A model generated the notes under the pieces. That model saw only the letters and a list, made by a program, of their open reading frames with translations, was not told the DNA's origin and did no database searches. A DNA stretch of 64,000 nt from Methylorubrum suomiense (GTDB lineage Bacteria; Pseudomonadota; Alphaproteobacteria; Rhizobiales; Beijerinckiaceae), in contig NZ_BPRE01000010.1 of NCBI RefSeq assembly GCF_022179765.1, forward strand, positions 142,655 to 206,654, read 5' to 3'. Shown in pieces: positions 1 to 7,930 of the stretch (the stretch's first letter is position 1; each line of letters starts with the position of its first letter). The translations under genes and the position numbers were made by a program.

Positions 1-134
1 TGGAAACCAAGTTCAACTGGGATCGTCGCATCTTCGACGAACGCAACCAATCGGTCTCCTATGTCTGCGAAGTGCCGACATTGCTGGAGCAGCGTCTCGG
101 CGAGATTGCCAAGCGGATCCAGGCCAAGCTCTGA
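1..134 (+). CDS. 3' end of an unidentified gene (partial)
   Basis: An open frame enters from the left edge (first full codon at 3) and ends at TGA 132-134, giving about 43 residues that finish in an amphipathic, charged helix-like tail (EIAKRIQAKL). Composition and codon use look like real coding sequence. No family can be recognised from this fragment. The downstream gene is on the opposite strand, so this is the end of a rightward transcription unit. Confidence 0.55.
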   Translation, partial: ETKFNWDRRIFDERNQSVSYVCEVPTLLEQRLGEIAKRIQAKL

Positions 135-155
135 TCCGTCATTCCTACCAAAGTC

Positions 156-196
156 CCTCATTCCTCAAGGCTGCTGCGCAGCATCTCAGGACAAGG
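156..196. repeat. Degenerate short copy of the CCTCATCCTGAGG palindromic repeat
   Basis: The two ends (156-170 and 181-196) resemble the terminal inverted repeats of the longer elements at 5961, 10650 and 16165. The right arm GCATCTCAGGACAAGG differs from the consensus GCACCTCAGGATGAGG at three bases. A TGCTGCGCAGCA palindrome sits in the centre. It lies between two convergent gene ends, a typical place for such elements. Confidence 0.4.
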
Positions 197-221
197 GTTG
201 GGGTGGGACGACGCCTTTGAT

Positions 222-557
222 TCAAGGGCAGTAGCGCAGGGGACGACCGAACGGATCGTCGTATCCGGGACCGGGGCGGAAGCCGTAATAGCTCGGCTTC
301 CCGAGGCCGTAGGCTGACCCGACATAGCTCGGGTCGTCCGGGGCATCGGTCGGCACTGGGGCGATCCGCGGAGCGCAGCCCGCGAGGCGTCGCGGTGAGG
401 GCAGGCGCTCGACGATGGAATCGCCTTCCGCGCGCGGGAAGAAGCGCGGCGCCTGTGGGCCCGGCACCGTCTCGTAACGTTCGAGCAGATCGGCGGCAGA
501 GGACGGCGTCGCGACGAGCGCGAGAAGGGCACAGGCCCAGAGCCGTCCGCTCGTCAT
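222..557 (-). CDS. Small exported hypothetical protein
   Basis: This 111-residue protein begins with a signal peptide: a short basic start, a hydrophobic core around residues 7-17, and an SSAADL cleavage region near 20-22. The mature part is rich in Pro, Gly, Arg and Tyr and ends in a Gly/Tyr/Pro-rich tail (residues 80-111). Only one Cys lies in the middle and one at the end, and I recognise no domain. It converges on the cut gene at the left edge and is separated from the regulator gene by about 145 bases. It is probably periplasmic and of unknown role. Confidence 0.6.
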   Translation of the reverse strand: MTSGRLWACALLALVATPSSAADLLERYETVPGPQAPRFFPRAEGDSIVERLPSPRRLAGCAPRIAPVPTDAPDDPSYVGSAYGLGKPSYYGFRPGPGYDDPFGRPLRYCP

Positions 558-703
558 GACCGCATCCCCGTGTAAGAACCCGGGAAGCCGTCGCAGTTTA
601 TGGTGAACGGTCCGTTACCGCGGCGCTTTCGGCGAGGCATCGCATACAGGCTGCCCGGCGGCATCCGCAATGACGAGACGGGAGCCGGGCCGAGCGGGTC
701 TCC

Positions 704-1324
704 CTACCCCCGCGGATAGACGATGATCGACAAGTAGGTGGACGGCGTCTTCAGGAGCTTTGCCGGCCCATGCAGGCCGCTGGGGTCGAACATCAGTGCA
801 TCGCCGGGATGGAGATGATAGTCGAGACCGGAATGGTGATAGATCACCTCGCCGGTCAGCATGTAGATGAACTCAGTTCCGACATGGCGGAAGCTAGTAT
901 AGGCTTCCGCCTCCTTCTGAAGCGTGATGAGATAGGGCTCGACGACCACGTCGCCGCGGATGCCCGCCCCCAGCAATTCGTAGATATGTCCGACCTTGGT
1001 GCCGCGCCGCTCGATCAGCACGCCCTGGCCGCGCTTCACGTGGGAGCAGTCGCGCGTCTCCTCGAACGCCGCGAACAGGGCCGTGATCGGCACGTTGAGT
1101 GCGGAGGCGATGGCGTTGATCGAGGCTAGCGAGGGCGAGATCGCCCCGTTCTCGATCTTCGAGATCATGCCCGGAGAGATGCCCGCCGCCGCTCCGAGAT
1201 CGGCCACCGACAGGTCACGCTCGCGCCGCAACACCCGCACCTGATGGCCGAGCGCCTTCTCGAGCGGACGCTCCTCGGCCACCGGAGCGTTCGAGGCGGT
1301 ATTCAGTAGAGTTCCCGCAGTCAC
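704..1324 (-). CDS. XRE-family regulator with C-terminal cupin domain
   Basis: About 206 residues. An N-terminal helix-turn-helix of the XRE type covers roughly residues 25-80, with the SIENG/S-type recognition pattern (ISPGMISKIENG). A cupin sensor domain follows at about 125-200, with a metal/ligand-binding style H-x-E region (RHVGTEF) and the HPGDALMFDP strand. I chose the GTG at 1324 because a GGAG lies nine bases before it; a TTG at 1354 in the same frame is possible. Regulators of this shape usually sense a small metabolite and control an adjacent divergent operon. The divergent neighbour here is mgsABC, so control of C1-amine/glutamate metabolism is the natural inference. The ligand is unknown. 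Confidence 0.85.
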   Translation of the reverse strand: MTAGTLLNTASNAPVAEERPLEKALGHQVRVLRRERDLSVADLGAAAGISPGMISKIENGAISPSLASINAIASALNVPITALFAAFEETRDCSHVKRGQGVLIERRGTKVGHIYELLGAGIRGDVVVEPYLITLQKEAEAYTSFRHVGTEFIYMLTGEVIYHHSGLDYHLHPGDALMFDPSGLHGPAKLLKTPSTYLSIIVYPRG

Positions 1325-1440
1325 CGTGACTCGCTCCGGTCGGCACAGACCCAATATGGCGCGCGATGACTGAGGCTGCCAGTCGGAAGCCGGCGGCAGA
1401 TCCAGCTTCGCGGGGGGAGTTTGGGGCCACGAGAAACGTC

Positions 1441-1479
1441 AGTTTCCCATCAAGAAATTTTAGTTCCCCATAATTGACA
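1441..1479 (+). promoter_or_regulatory. Candidate operator direct repeats and -35 box upstream of mgsA
   Basis: Two near-identical decamers, AGTTTCCCAT (1441-1450) and AGTTCCCCAT (1462-1471), start 21 bases apart, about two helical turns. They abut a TTGACA -35-like box at 1474-1479 in the region between the XRE-cupin regulator and mgsA. The -10 element is not convincing (the expected place reads GAGCAA). They could be the binding sites of the divergent regulator. This is inference from position and spacing only. Confidence 0.4.
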
Positions 1480-1541
1480 GCATCGGCGGCCCATGCGAGC
1501 AATCCGACAACGGGCGAAGCGGCTCGCTGAGGGTGAAGGCG

Positions 1542-2450
1542 ATGTGCGGGATTGTTGGGCTCTTCCTGAAGAATCCGAAGCTGGAGCCGCAGCTCGGAAC
1601 GCTGCTCGCCGACATGCTGAAGACCATGACGGATCGCGGGCCCGACAGCGCCGGTTTCGCCGTCTACGGCTCCGACGGGACGGGCGTGAAGCTGACCCTG
1701 CGCGGACCCGACGCCAAGACCCTGGCCGGGGCGGTTTCCGGCCTCGAAGCGGCGCTCGGCGGTGTCGTCGGCGCGACGGCGCGCGACACCCATACCGTGA
1801 TCGCCCTGGAAGCCGACCAAGAGACGGCCGCCCGTGATTGGCTCTCGGCCAACGCGCCCGGCATCGACGTGGTCAGTGCCGGCAAGCGTATGGAAATCTA
1901 CAAGGAGACCGGCCTGCCGGAGAACGTCGCCAAGCGCTTCGATCTCTCGAAGATGACCGGCACCCACGGCATCGGTCACACCCGCATGGCCACCGAGAGC
2001 GCGGTGACGACGAACGGCGCGCACCCCTTCTCGACCGGTCTCGACGAGTGCCTCGTTCATAACGGCTCGCTGTCGAACCACAACGACATGCGCCGCCGCC
2101 TCCAGCACGAGGGCATCACCTTCGCCACCAAGAACGACACCGAGGTCGCCGCCGGATATCTGAGCTGGCGGATGCGCGAGGGCGCCTCGCTGAAGGACGC
2201 GCTCGAATCGAGCCTGACCGACCTCGACGGCTTCTTCACCTTCGTCGTCGGCACCGAAACGGGTTTCGCCGTCGTGCGCGATCCGATCGCCTGCAAGCCC
2301 GCCGTGATGGCCGAGACCGACGATTACGTCGCCTTCGGCTCCGAGTACCGGGCGCTGATCGGGCTGCCGGGGATCGACAAGGCCCGCGTCTTCGAGCCCG
2401 AACCGGCACGCGTCTACGCGTGGGAACGCCAAACGGGGGAGCGCCACTGA
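1542..2450 (+). CDS. mgsA: N-methylglutamate synthase subunit A (class II glutamine amidotransferase domain)
   Basis: A 302-residue stand-alone class II amidotransferase homologous to the N-terminal domain of glutamate synthase (also named GlxB). The start is set at ATG 1542 because the catalytic Cys must be residue 2 (MCGIVG); an in-frame GTG three codons upstream would bury it. Other signatures are RGPDSAG at 32-38, RMATES near 148 and an HNGS segment near 173. In the N-methylglutamate pathway the three Mgs subunits make N-methylglutamate from methylamine and glutamate. The gene starts an operon: its TGA overlaps the ATG of mgsB by one base. It might instead serve another glutamate-synthase-like reaction, since the mgd dehydrogenase genes are not nearby. 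Confidence 0.85.
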   Translation: MCGIVGLFLKNPKLEPQLGTLLADMLKTMTDRGPDSAGFAVYGSDGTGVKLTLRGPDAKTLAGAVSGLEAALGGVVGATARDTHTVIALEADQETAARDWLSANAPGIDVVSAGKRMEIYKETGLPENVAKRFDLSKMTGTHGIGHTRMATESAVTTNGAHPFSTGLDECLVHNGSLSNHNDMRRRLQHEGITFATKNDTEVAAGYLSWRMREGASLKDALESSLTDLDGFFTFVVGTETGFAVVRDPIACKPAVMAETDDYVAFGSEYRALIGLPGIDKARVFEPEPARVYAWERQTGERH

Positions 2451-3139
2451 TGCCCGTCTACGATCTGAGAAGCGCAGGCCTGCGCGACCTGAACCGCCAG
2501 CTGCATGCGCTGCGGCCCGACACCAACGAGACCCACTGGACGGTCCAGAACCCCGACGGCGCCCACGCCATCGCGGCCGGGCTCGACGCCCCAGTCACCG
2601 TCGAGATCGAGGGCAATGTCGGCTATTACTGCGCCGGCATGAACAAGCTGGCCAATGTCGTGATCCACGGCAGCGCCGGCACCGGGGTCGCCGAGAACAT
2701 GATGAGCGGCTTCGTCCACGTGAAGGGCGATGTCAGCCAGTCGGCGGGTGCCACGTCCCATGGCGGCATGCTCGTCGTCGACGGCAATGCGGGCGCCCGC
2801 TGCGGCATCTCGATGAAGGGCATCGACATCCTCGTGAAGGGGTCGATCGGCCACATGTCGGCCTTCATGGCCCAGGCCGGGACGCTGACCGTTCTCGGGG
2901 ATGCGGGCGAGGCGCTCGGCGACTCGCTCTACGAGGCGCGCCTCTACGTGCGGGGCTCCGTGAAGAGCTTGGGGGCCGACTGCATCGAGAAGGAGATGCG
3001 CGACGAGCACCGTGAGCAGCTCTTCGCCAAGCTGAAGGCGGCCGGGCTCGCGGGCGAGGTCGATCCGTCCGAGTTCCGTCGCTACGGCTCGGCCCGCACG
3101 CTCTACCACTTCCATGTCGACAACGCCGGAGCCTATTGA
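2450..3139 (+). CDS. mgsB: N-methylglutamate synthase subunit B (GXGXG beta-helix domain)
   Basis: A 229-residue protein homologous to the C-terminal GXGXG domain of the glutamate synthase large subunit (GlxC). This fold is also seen in formylmethanofuran dehydrogenase subunit C. Successive turns with G-x-x-G spacing (for example EGNVGYY, DGNAGARCG, KGSIGHM, LGDAGEALG) indicate the right-handed beta-helix. It has no catalytic residues of its own and acts as a structural partner between the amidotransferase and the FMN subunit. Start and stop overlap the neighbours by one base (TGATG on both sides), so translation of the three subunits is coupled. Confidence 0.85.
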   Translation: MPVYDLRSAGLRDLNRQLHALRPDTNETHWTVQNPDGAHAIAAGLDAPVTVEIEGNVGYYCAGMNKLANVVIHGSAGTGVAENMMSGFVHVKGDVSQSAGATSHGGMLVVDGNAGARCGISMKGIDILVKGSIGHMSAFMAQAGTLTVLGDAGEALGDSLYEARLYVRGSVKSLGADCIEKEMRDEHREQLFAKLKAAGLAGEVDPSEFRRYGSARTLYHFHVDNAGAY

Positions 3140-4473
3140 TGGCCGAGAACGCTAAGGGCCCCCGTACGGCGCCGCGCTATTCGGCGACCTTCACGCCCGA
3201 AGTGATGTCCGAGATCCGCCGCGCGGCGGCGACCGGCATCTACGACATCCGCGGCGCCGGCGCGAAGCGCAAGCTGCCTCATTTCGACGATCTGCTGTTC
3301 CTGGGCGCCTCGATCAGCCGCTACCCGCTCGAGGGCTACCGCGAGCGCTGCAGCACCGAGGTCGTGCTGGGCTCGCGCTTCGCCAAGAAGCCGATCCACC
3401 TCAAGACGCCGATCACCATCGCCGGCATGAGCTTCGGCTCGCTCTCGGCCAATGCCAAGGAGGCCCTGGGGCGGGGCGCAACGATCGCCGGCACCTCGAC
3501 CACCACCGGCGACGGCGGCATGACGCCGGAGGAGCGCGGGCATTCCAAGACGCTGGTCTACCAGTACCTGCCGTCCCGCTACGGCATGAACCCGGACGAC
3601 CTGCGCCGGGCCGACGCCATCGAGGTCGTGATCGGCCAGGGCGCCAAGCCCGGCGGCGGCGGCATGCTGCTCGGCCAGAAGATCACCGAGCGCGTCGCCG
3701 GCATGCGCTGCCTGCCCGCGGGCGTCGATCAGCGCTCCGCTTGCCGCCATCCGGACTGGACCGGGCCGGACGACCTCGAAATCAAGATCGGGGAGCTGCG
3801 CGAGGTCACCGAGTGGGAGAAGCCGATCTACGTCAAGGTCGGCGCCTCGCGGCCCTATTACGACACGGCCCTCGCGGCCAAGGCCGGTGCCGACGTGGTG
3901 GTGCTCGACGGCATGCAGGGCGGCACCGCCGCGACGCAGGACGTGTTCATCGAGCATGTCGGCCTCCCCACCCTCGCCGCGATCCGTCCCGCCGTGCAGG
4001 CCCTGCGCGACCTCGGCCTGCACCGCAAAGTGCAGCTCATCGTCTCCGGCGGCATCCGCTCGGGTGCCGACGTCGCCAAGGTCCTGGCGCTCGGGGCCGA
4101 TGCGGTGGCTATCGGCACCGCCGCGTTGATCGCGCTGGGCGACAACGATCCGCGCTGGGAGGAGGAGTATCAGGCGCTCGGGACCACGGCCGGCGCCTAT
4201 GACGACTGGCACGAGGGCAAGGACCCCGCCGGCATCACCACGCAGGATCCGGAGCTGATGAAGCGCCTCGATCCGGAACTCGCGGGGCGGCGCCTCGCCA
4301 ATTACCTCGCGGTGATGACGCTGGAGGCCCAGACCATCGCCCGCGCCTGCGGCAAGAGCCACCTCCACAACCTCGAGCCCGAGGATCTGGTGGCGCTCAC
4401 CATCGAGGCCGCCGCCATGGCCCAGGTGCCGCTCGCCGGCACCAGCTGGGTTCCGGGCCAGACCGGGCTCTGA
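3139..4473 (+). CDS. mgsC: N-methylglutamate synthase subunit C (FMN-binding glutamate synthase domain)
   Basis: A 444-residue TIM-barrel FMN domain of the glutamate synthase family (GlxD). Visible signatures are GMSFGSLSANAKEALGRGA for substrate/FMN contact, a GQGAKPGGGGML loop, and the phosphate-binding segments VSGGIRSGADVAK and AIGTAALIALG. In classical GltB the last segment is followed by a Cys-x5-Cys-x4-Cys cluster motif. Here residues about 335-362 contain no Cys and carry instead an acidic/aromatic insert before GITTQDPEL, so no 3Fe-4S cluster is expected. It starts at ATG 3139, overlapping the mgsB stop. An intrinsic terminator lies ten bases after its stop, ahead of gmaS. Confidence 0.85.
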   Translation: MAENAKGPRTAPRYSATFTPEVMSEIRRAAATGIYDIRGAGAKRKLPHFDDLLFLGASISRYPLEGYRERCSTEVVLGSRFAKKPIHLKTPITIAGMSFGSLSANAKEALGRGATIAGTSTTTGDGGMTPEERGHSKTLVYQYLPSRYGMNPDDLRRADAIEVVIGQGAKPGGGGMLLGQKITERVAGMRCLPAGVDQRSACRHPDWTGPDDLEIKIGELREVTEWEKPIYVKVGASRPYYDTALAAKAGADVVVLDGMQGGTAATQDVFIEHVGLPTLAAIRPAVQALRDLGLHRKVQLIVSGGIRSGADVAKVLALGADAVAIGTAALIALGDNDPRWEEEYQALGTTAGAYDDWHEGKDPAGITTQDPELMKRLDPELAGRRLANYLAVMTLEAQTIARACGKSHLHNLEPEDLVALTIEAAAMAQVPLAGTSWVPGQTGL

Positions 4474-4482
4474 GAGGACCAG

Positions 4483-4513
4483 GGCCGCCCTGATCGGAGG
4501 GGCGGCCTTTTTC
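4483..4513 (+). terminator. Intrinsic terminator between mgsC and gmaS
   Basis: A perfect 8-bp stem GGCCGCCC / GGGCGGCC (4483-4490 with 4500-4507) closes a 9-base loop and is followed by TTTTTC. It lies 56 bases before the gmaS start, so it may end the mgsABC transcript or allow partial read-through that sets a lower gmaS level. Confidence 0.8.
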
Positions 4514-4568
4514 TTGAATGCGGGGCCTGGAGCGCGAGGCTCGGCCCACCGGACGGGAGGACATCGTC

Positions 4569-5867
4569 ATGCCCCTGGATCTCGAGAGCGCCGCCAAGGA
4601 ACGCGGCATCAAGTATTTCCTCGTCTCCTACACCGATCTCTTCGGCACCCAGCGCGCCAAGCTGGTGCCGGCGGCGGCCATCAAGAGCACTTGCAAGAAC
4701 GGAGCGGGCTTCGCGGGTTTCGCCACCTGGCTCGATATGAGCCCGGCCGATGCCGACCTGTTGGCGGTGCCCGATCCCGACGGCCTGATCCAGCTGCCCT
4801 GGAAGCCCGAGGTCGGCTGGCTGCCGGCGGATCTCGTGATGGATGGCAAGCCGGTCGAGCAGGGACCGCGCAACATCCTCAAGCGCCTGATCAAGGACGC
4901 CGCCCGCGACGGCCTTCAGATGAAGACCGGCGTCGAGTGCGAGTTCTTCCTGATCACGCCCTGCGGCTCGGAGCCGGCCGACATGGCCGACAAGCAGATC
5001 AAGCCCTGCTACGACCAATCGGCCCTGATGCGCCGCTACGACGTCATCACCGAGATCTGCGACGCGATGCTGTCGCTCGGCTGGAAGCCCTACCAGAACG
5101 ACCACGAGGACGCGAACGGCCAGTTCGAGATGAACTGGGACTATGACGATGCCCTCGTGACCGCCGACCGGCACGCCTTCTTCAAGTACATGACCCGCTC
5201 GATCGCCGAGAAGCACGGCCTGCGGGCGACCTTCATGCCGAAGCCCTTCATGGACCTGACGGGCTCCGGCTGCCACGCCCACGTCTCGGTCTGGCGCGAC
5301 GGTCGCAACGTCTTCGCCGATGCCTCCGACGAGATCGGCATGTCGCAGGACGGCTACCACTTCATCGGCGGCCTGATCCACTCGGCGGACGCGCTCGCCG
5401 CGATCACCAATCCTTGCGTAAACTCCTACAAACGCATCAACGCACCCCGCACCACCTCGGGCGCGACCTGGGCGCCCAACACCGTCACCTATACGGGCAA
5501 CAACCGCACCCACATGATCCGCATCCCGGATGGCGGGCGGCTCGAATTCCGCCTCGCGGACGGCGCGGCCAATCCCTACCTGCTCCAGGCGGCGATCCTG
5601 GCCGCGGGCATGGACGGGATCCGCAACCGCCGCGATCCGGGGAAGCGCCTCGACATCAACATGTACACCGACGGGCACACGGTGGAGGGCGTGAAGCGCC
5701 TGCCGCTCAACATGCTCGACGCCATGCGGGCGCTCGAGCAGTGCGACGTGCTCAACAACGCCTTCGGCTCCTTCGTGCCGAGCTACCTCAAGCTCAAGAC
5801 CGAGGAGTGGAACAGCTATTGCCGCCACCTGACCCAGTGGGAGCGGGACACCACGCTCGATTGCTGA
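4569..5867 (+). CDS. gmaS: Gamma-glutamylmethylamide synthetase / type III glutamine synthetase
   Basis: A 432-residue glutamine synthetase-fold enzyme of the GmaS/GlnT class, which ligates glutamate with methylamine (or ammonia) using ATP. Motifs include the beta-grasp N-terminus with KYFLVSYTDLFG, the active-site strands CEFF and GQFEMNW, the ammonium/glutamate region GSGCHAHVS, and the C-terminal GGRLEFRLADGAANPYL segment. ATG 4569 is chosen because GGGAGG lies eight bases before it; frames further upstream run through a terminator leader. It follows mgsABC in the same direction, the arrangement of methylamine-assimilating methylotrophs. A role in plain glutamine synthesis cannot be excluded by sequence alone. 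Confidence 0.85.
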   Translation: MPLDLESAAKERGIKYFLVSYTDLFGTQRAKLVPAAAIKSTCKNGAGFAGFATWLDMSPADADLLAVPDPDGLIQLPWKPEVGWLPADLVMDGKPVEQGPRNILKRLIKDAARDGLQMKTGVECEFFLITPCGSEPADMADKQIKPCYDQSALMRRYDVITEICDAMLSLGWKPYQNDHEDANGQFEMNWDYDDALVTADRHAFFKYMTRSIAEKHGLRATFMPKPFMDLTGSGCHAHVSVWRDGRNVFADASDEIGMSQDGYHFIGGLIHSADALAAITNPCVNSYKRINAPRTTSGATWAPNTVTYTGNNRTHMIRIPDGGRLEFRLADGAANPYLLQAAILAAGMDGIRNRRDPGKRLDINMYTDGHTVEGVKRLPLNMLDAMRALEQCDVLNNAFGSFVPSYLKLKTEEWNSYCRHLTQWERDTTLDC

Positions 5868-5888
5868 GGATCCGCTCGCACCATATGA

Positions 5889-5918
5889 GGCCGCAGCATC
5901 GATCCGGTCGCTGCGGCC
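5889..5918 (+). terminator. Hairpin after gmaS, possible terminator
   Basis: A 9-bp perfect stem GGCCGCAGC / GCTGCGGCC encloses 12 bases, 21 bases after the gmaS stop. There is no T tract, so it could be a processing or stabilising hairpin. The rest of 5868-6171 holds only the palindromic repeat at 5961. Confidence 0.4.
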
Positions 5919-5960
5919 GCTCGCCGAGAGCCTGCTCGACAGGCACAACCCACTCAATCC

Positions 5961-6070
5961 CCTCATCCTGAGGTGCCGCGAAGCGGCCTCGAAGGAGGCC
6001 TCCAGACATCGCGCGATCCCTGGAGCCCTCCTTCGAGGCTCAGGCTTCGCCTGAGCACCTCAGGATGAGG
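5961..6070. repeat. 110-bp palindromic intergenic repeat, full-length copy
   Basis: Perfect 16-bp terminal inverted repeats (CCTCATCCTGAGGTGC and its complement) bound a 110-bp element. A second nested inverted pair inside (GCCTCGAAGGAGG against CCTCCTTCGAGGC) means the transcript would fold into a branched or long hairpin. It lies between the convergent ends of gmaS and moeA. Related copies are at 10650, 16165 and, shortened, at 36062 and 156. It has no coding capacity. It resembles the mosaic palindromic intergenic elements known in Rhizobiales. Confidence 0.85.
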
Positions 6071-6171
6071 GTGAGGATTGGAGTGATCGCAGCATCGAAC
6101 CAGTCTGATCTTGAGGAGACAACAGGTCGCCGAGACCCCCCGCGGCGACGGGCCACCGCTTCACGTCATCC

Positions 6172-7398
6172 TTAGACGATGCGCCGGTCGAGCCGGATGA
6201 TGCGGCAGGGATCGCCCGCCTTCGCCGCCGGCGCGAGCGGCGCGCGGACCAGCAGGGCTTCGCTCGCGCCGAGCACCGAGAGCATGGACGAATCCTGGCG
6301 GTTCTCGGGATGTACCACCGGCAGGCGATCCGGGGCCGTATCGAGGCGGGCGCGCAGGTAATCCTGGCGCTGGTCGTTGCCCGGCATATCGCGTCCGAGT
6401 ACGGCCGGTTCGCTGCGATCGGCACCGGCCGCAGGATCGCCGAGCAGCGCCCGGATCGCCGGGACGACGAAGAGCAGGCCGCAGACGATCGACGAGACCG
6501 GATTGCCCGGCAGGCCGATCACCGCCATGGCGCCGAGCCGCCCGAACATCAGAGGCTTGCCGGGCCGGAGGGCGATGCGCCAGAATCCGAGTTCGAGACC
6601 CTCCTCGCGCAGGGCCGCCTGAACGAGATCGTGGTCGCCGACCGAGGCACCGCCCAGGGTCACGACGAGATCCGCGCCGGCCTCCCGGGCGCGCCCGATG
6701 GCCCTTCGCAAGGCATCGAGATCGTCGGAGACGATGCCGAGATCGATCGCTTCCGCACCCGCCTCGCCGGCGAGCGCGCTGAGCGCCAATCCGTTCGAGG
6801 CGATGATCTGGTCCCAGGCCGGCGTCTCGCCCGGCCGCACCAGCTCGTCGCCGGTCGCGATGACCGCAACGCGCGGGCGACGGCGCACCGGCACCACCGC
6901 GTGACCGGCGGCCGCCGCGAGGGCGAGGCGGCGGGTGTCGAGGGTCTCGCCCGCCCGCAGCAGCGTCTCGCCCTCGGAGAAATCGAGCCCGGCCCGGCGC
7001 AGGAAGCGGCCGCTCGCGACGGTTTCGCGGGCGATCACCGTGTCGCCGGCGGCGTCGGCATTCTCCTGGATCAGGATGGCGTCGGCGCCCTCGGGAACGG
7101 GAGCCCCGGTGAAGATGCGCACGGCCTCGCCCGGCCGGATGCCCTGGGCATAGCCATGGCCGGCGGCGCTGGTGCCGACCACGCGCAGTGTCGCGGGCAC
7201 CTGCGCCACGTCGGCCGCACGCACGGCGTAACCGTCCATGGCCGAGGCGGGGAAGGGGGGCTGGGTGCGCCCGGCGGCGAGATCGGCTGCCAGCGTGCGT
7301 CCGGCAGCCCGGGCGACCGGGACCGACTCGGGCTCGACCGGGCCAGGGATGGCGGCGAGGATTTTCGTGAGGGCTTCGGCGACGGGGAGGAGACTCAT
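6172..7398 (-). CDS. moeA: Molybdopterin molybdotransferase
   Basis: A 408-residue MoeA. It inserts molybdate into adenylated molybdopterin at the last step of molybdenum cofactor synthesis in the cytoplasm. The N-terminal domain has the PPFPASAMDGYA motif. The MoCF/MogA-like domain contains VAVIATGDELV and the TLGGASVGDHD loop, followed by GKPLMFGR and GLPGNPVSS. The length fits the family. It ends the trpG-trpD-trpC-moaC-moeA block and lies 40 bases after moaC, so it is probably cotranscribed. Confidence 0.95.
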   Translation of the reverse strand: MSLLPVAEALTKILAAIPGPVEPESVPVARAAGRTLAADLAAGRTQPPFPASAMDGYAVRAADVAQVPATLRVVGTSAAGHGYAQGIRPGEAVRIFTGAPVPEGADAILIQENADAAGDTVIARETVASGRFLRRAGLDFSEGETLLRAGETLDTRRLALAAAAGHAVVPVRRRPRVAVIATGDELVRPGETPAWDQIIASNGLALSALAGEAGAEAIDLGIVSDDLDALRRAIGRAREAGADLVVTLGGASVGDHDLVQAALREEGLELGFWRIALRPGKPLMFGRLGAMAVIGLPGNPVSSIVCGLLFVVPAIRALLGDPAAGADRSEPAVLGRDMPGNDQRQDYLRARLDTAPDRLPVVHPENRQDSSMLSVLGASEALLVRAPLAPAAKAGDPCRIIRLDRRIV

Positions 7399-7438
7399 GC
7401 GTGGCGCTTCCCGCGGCGCGCTGCGCCGGGACGCGCGC

Positions 7439-7930
7439 TCACGCCTCGTCCTCCGCCCGCCACTGCCCGGATTTCCCGCCCTCCTTGGACAGGAGGCGGA
7501 TGCCTTCGATGCGCATCCCCCGATCGGCGGCCTTCACCATGTCGTAGACCGTCAGGCAGGCGACCGAGACGGCGGTGAGTGCCTCCATCTCGACCCCGGT
7601 CTGGCCCTGAACCCGCACCTCCGCGGTGAGCCGCAGGCCGGGCAAAGTCGCATCCGGCTCGCAGGCGATCTTGACCTTGGTCAGCAGGAGCGGATGGCAG
7701 AGCGGGATCAGCTCATGGGTGCGCTTGGCCGCCATGATGCCGGCGAGCCGCGCGGTGCCGATCACGTCGCCCTTCTTGGCGTCGCCCTCGCGGATCAGCG
7801 CCAGGGTCTCCGGGCGCATCACGACGACGCCCTCCGCGACGGCCGTCCGCGACGTGGCGGCCTTGTCCGAGACATCGACCATGTTGGCCGCGCCGGTGGC
7901 ATCGATATGGGTGAGGCGGCCCTCGCTCAC
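7439..7930 (-). CDS. moaC: Cyclic pyranopterin monophosphate synthase
   Basis: A 163-residue MoaC, which converts the MoaA product to cyclic pyranopterin monophosphate. Conserved residues are [13 protein letters not shown] (69-81), GVEMEAL (112-118) and the catalytic Asp in YDMVKAAD (Asp130). It starts with GTG immediately after the TAA of trpC (no spacer), so translation is likely coupled. Placing moaC and moeA behind trpC is a common alphaproteobacterial arrangement. Confidence 0.95.
   Translation of the reverse strand: MSEGRLTHIDATGAANMVDVSDKAATSRTAVAEGVVVMRPETLALIREGDAKKGDVIGTARLAGIMAAKRTHELIPLCHPLLLTKVKIACEPDATLPGLRLTAEVRVQGQTGVEMEALTAVSVACLTVYDMVKAADRGMRIEGIRLLSKEGGKSGQWRAEDEA

Noticed and set aside
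4302..5966. A 554-codon open frame antisense to gmaS
   Set aside because: High-GC DNA leaves long open frames opposite real genes. It has no family resemblance, a low-complexity composition rich in Arg, Gly and Val, and gmaS on the other strand has full motifs.
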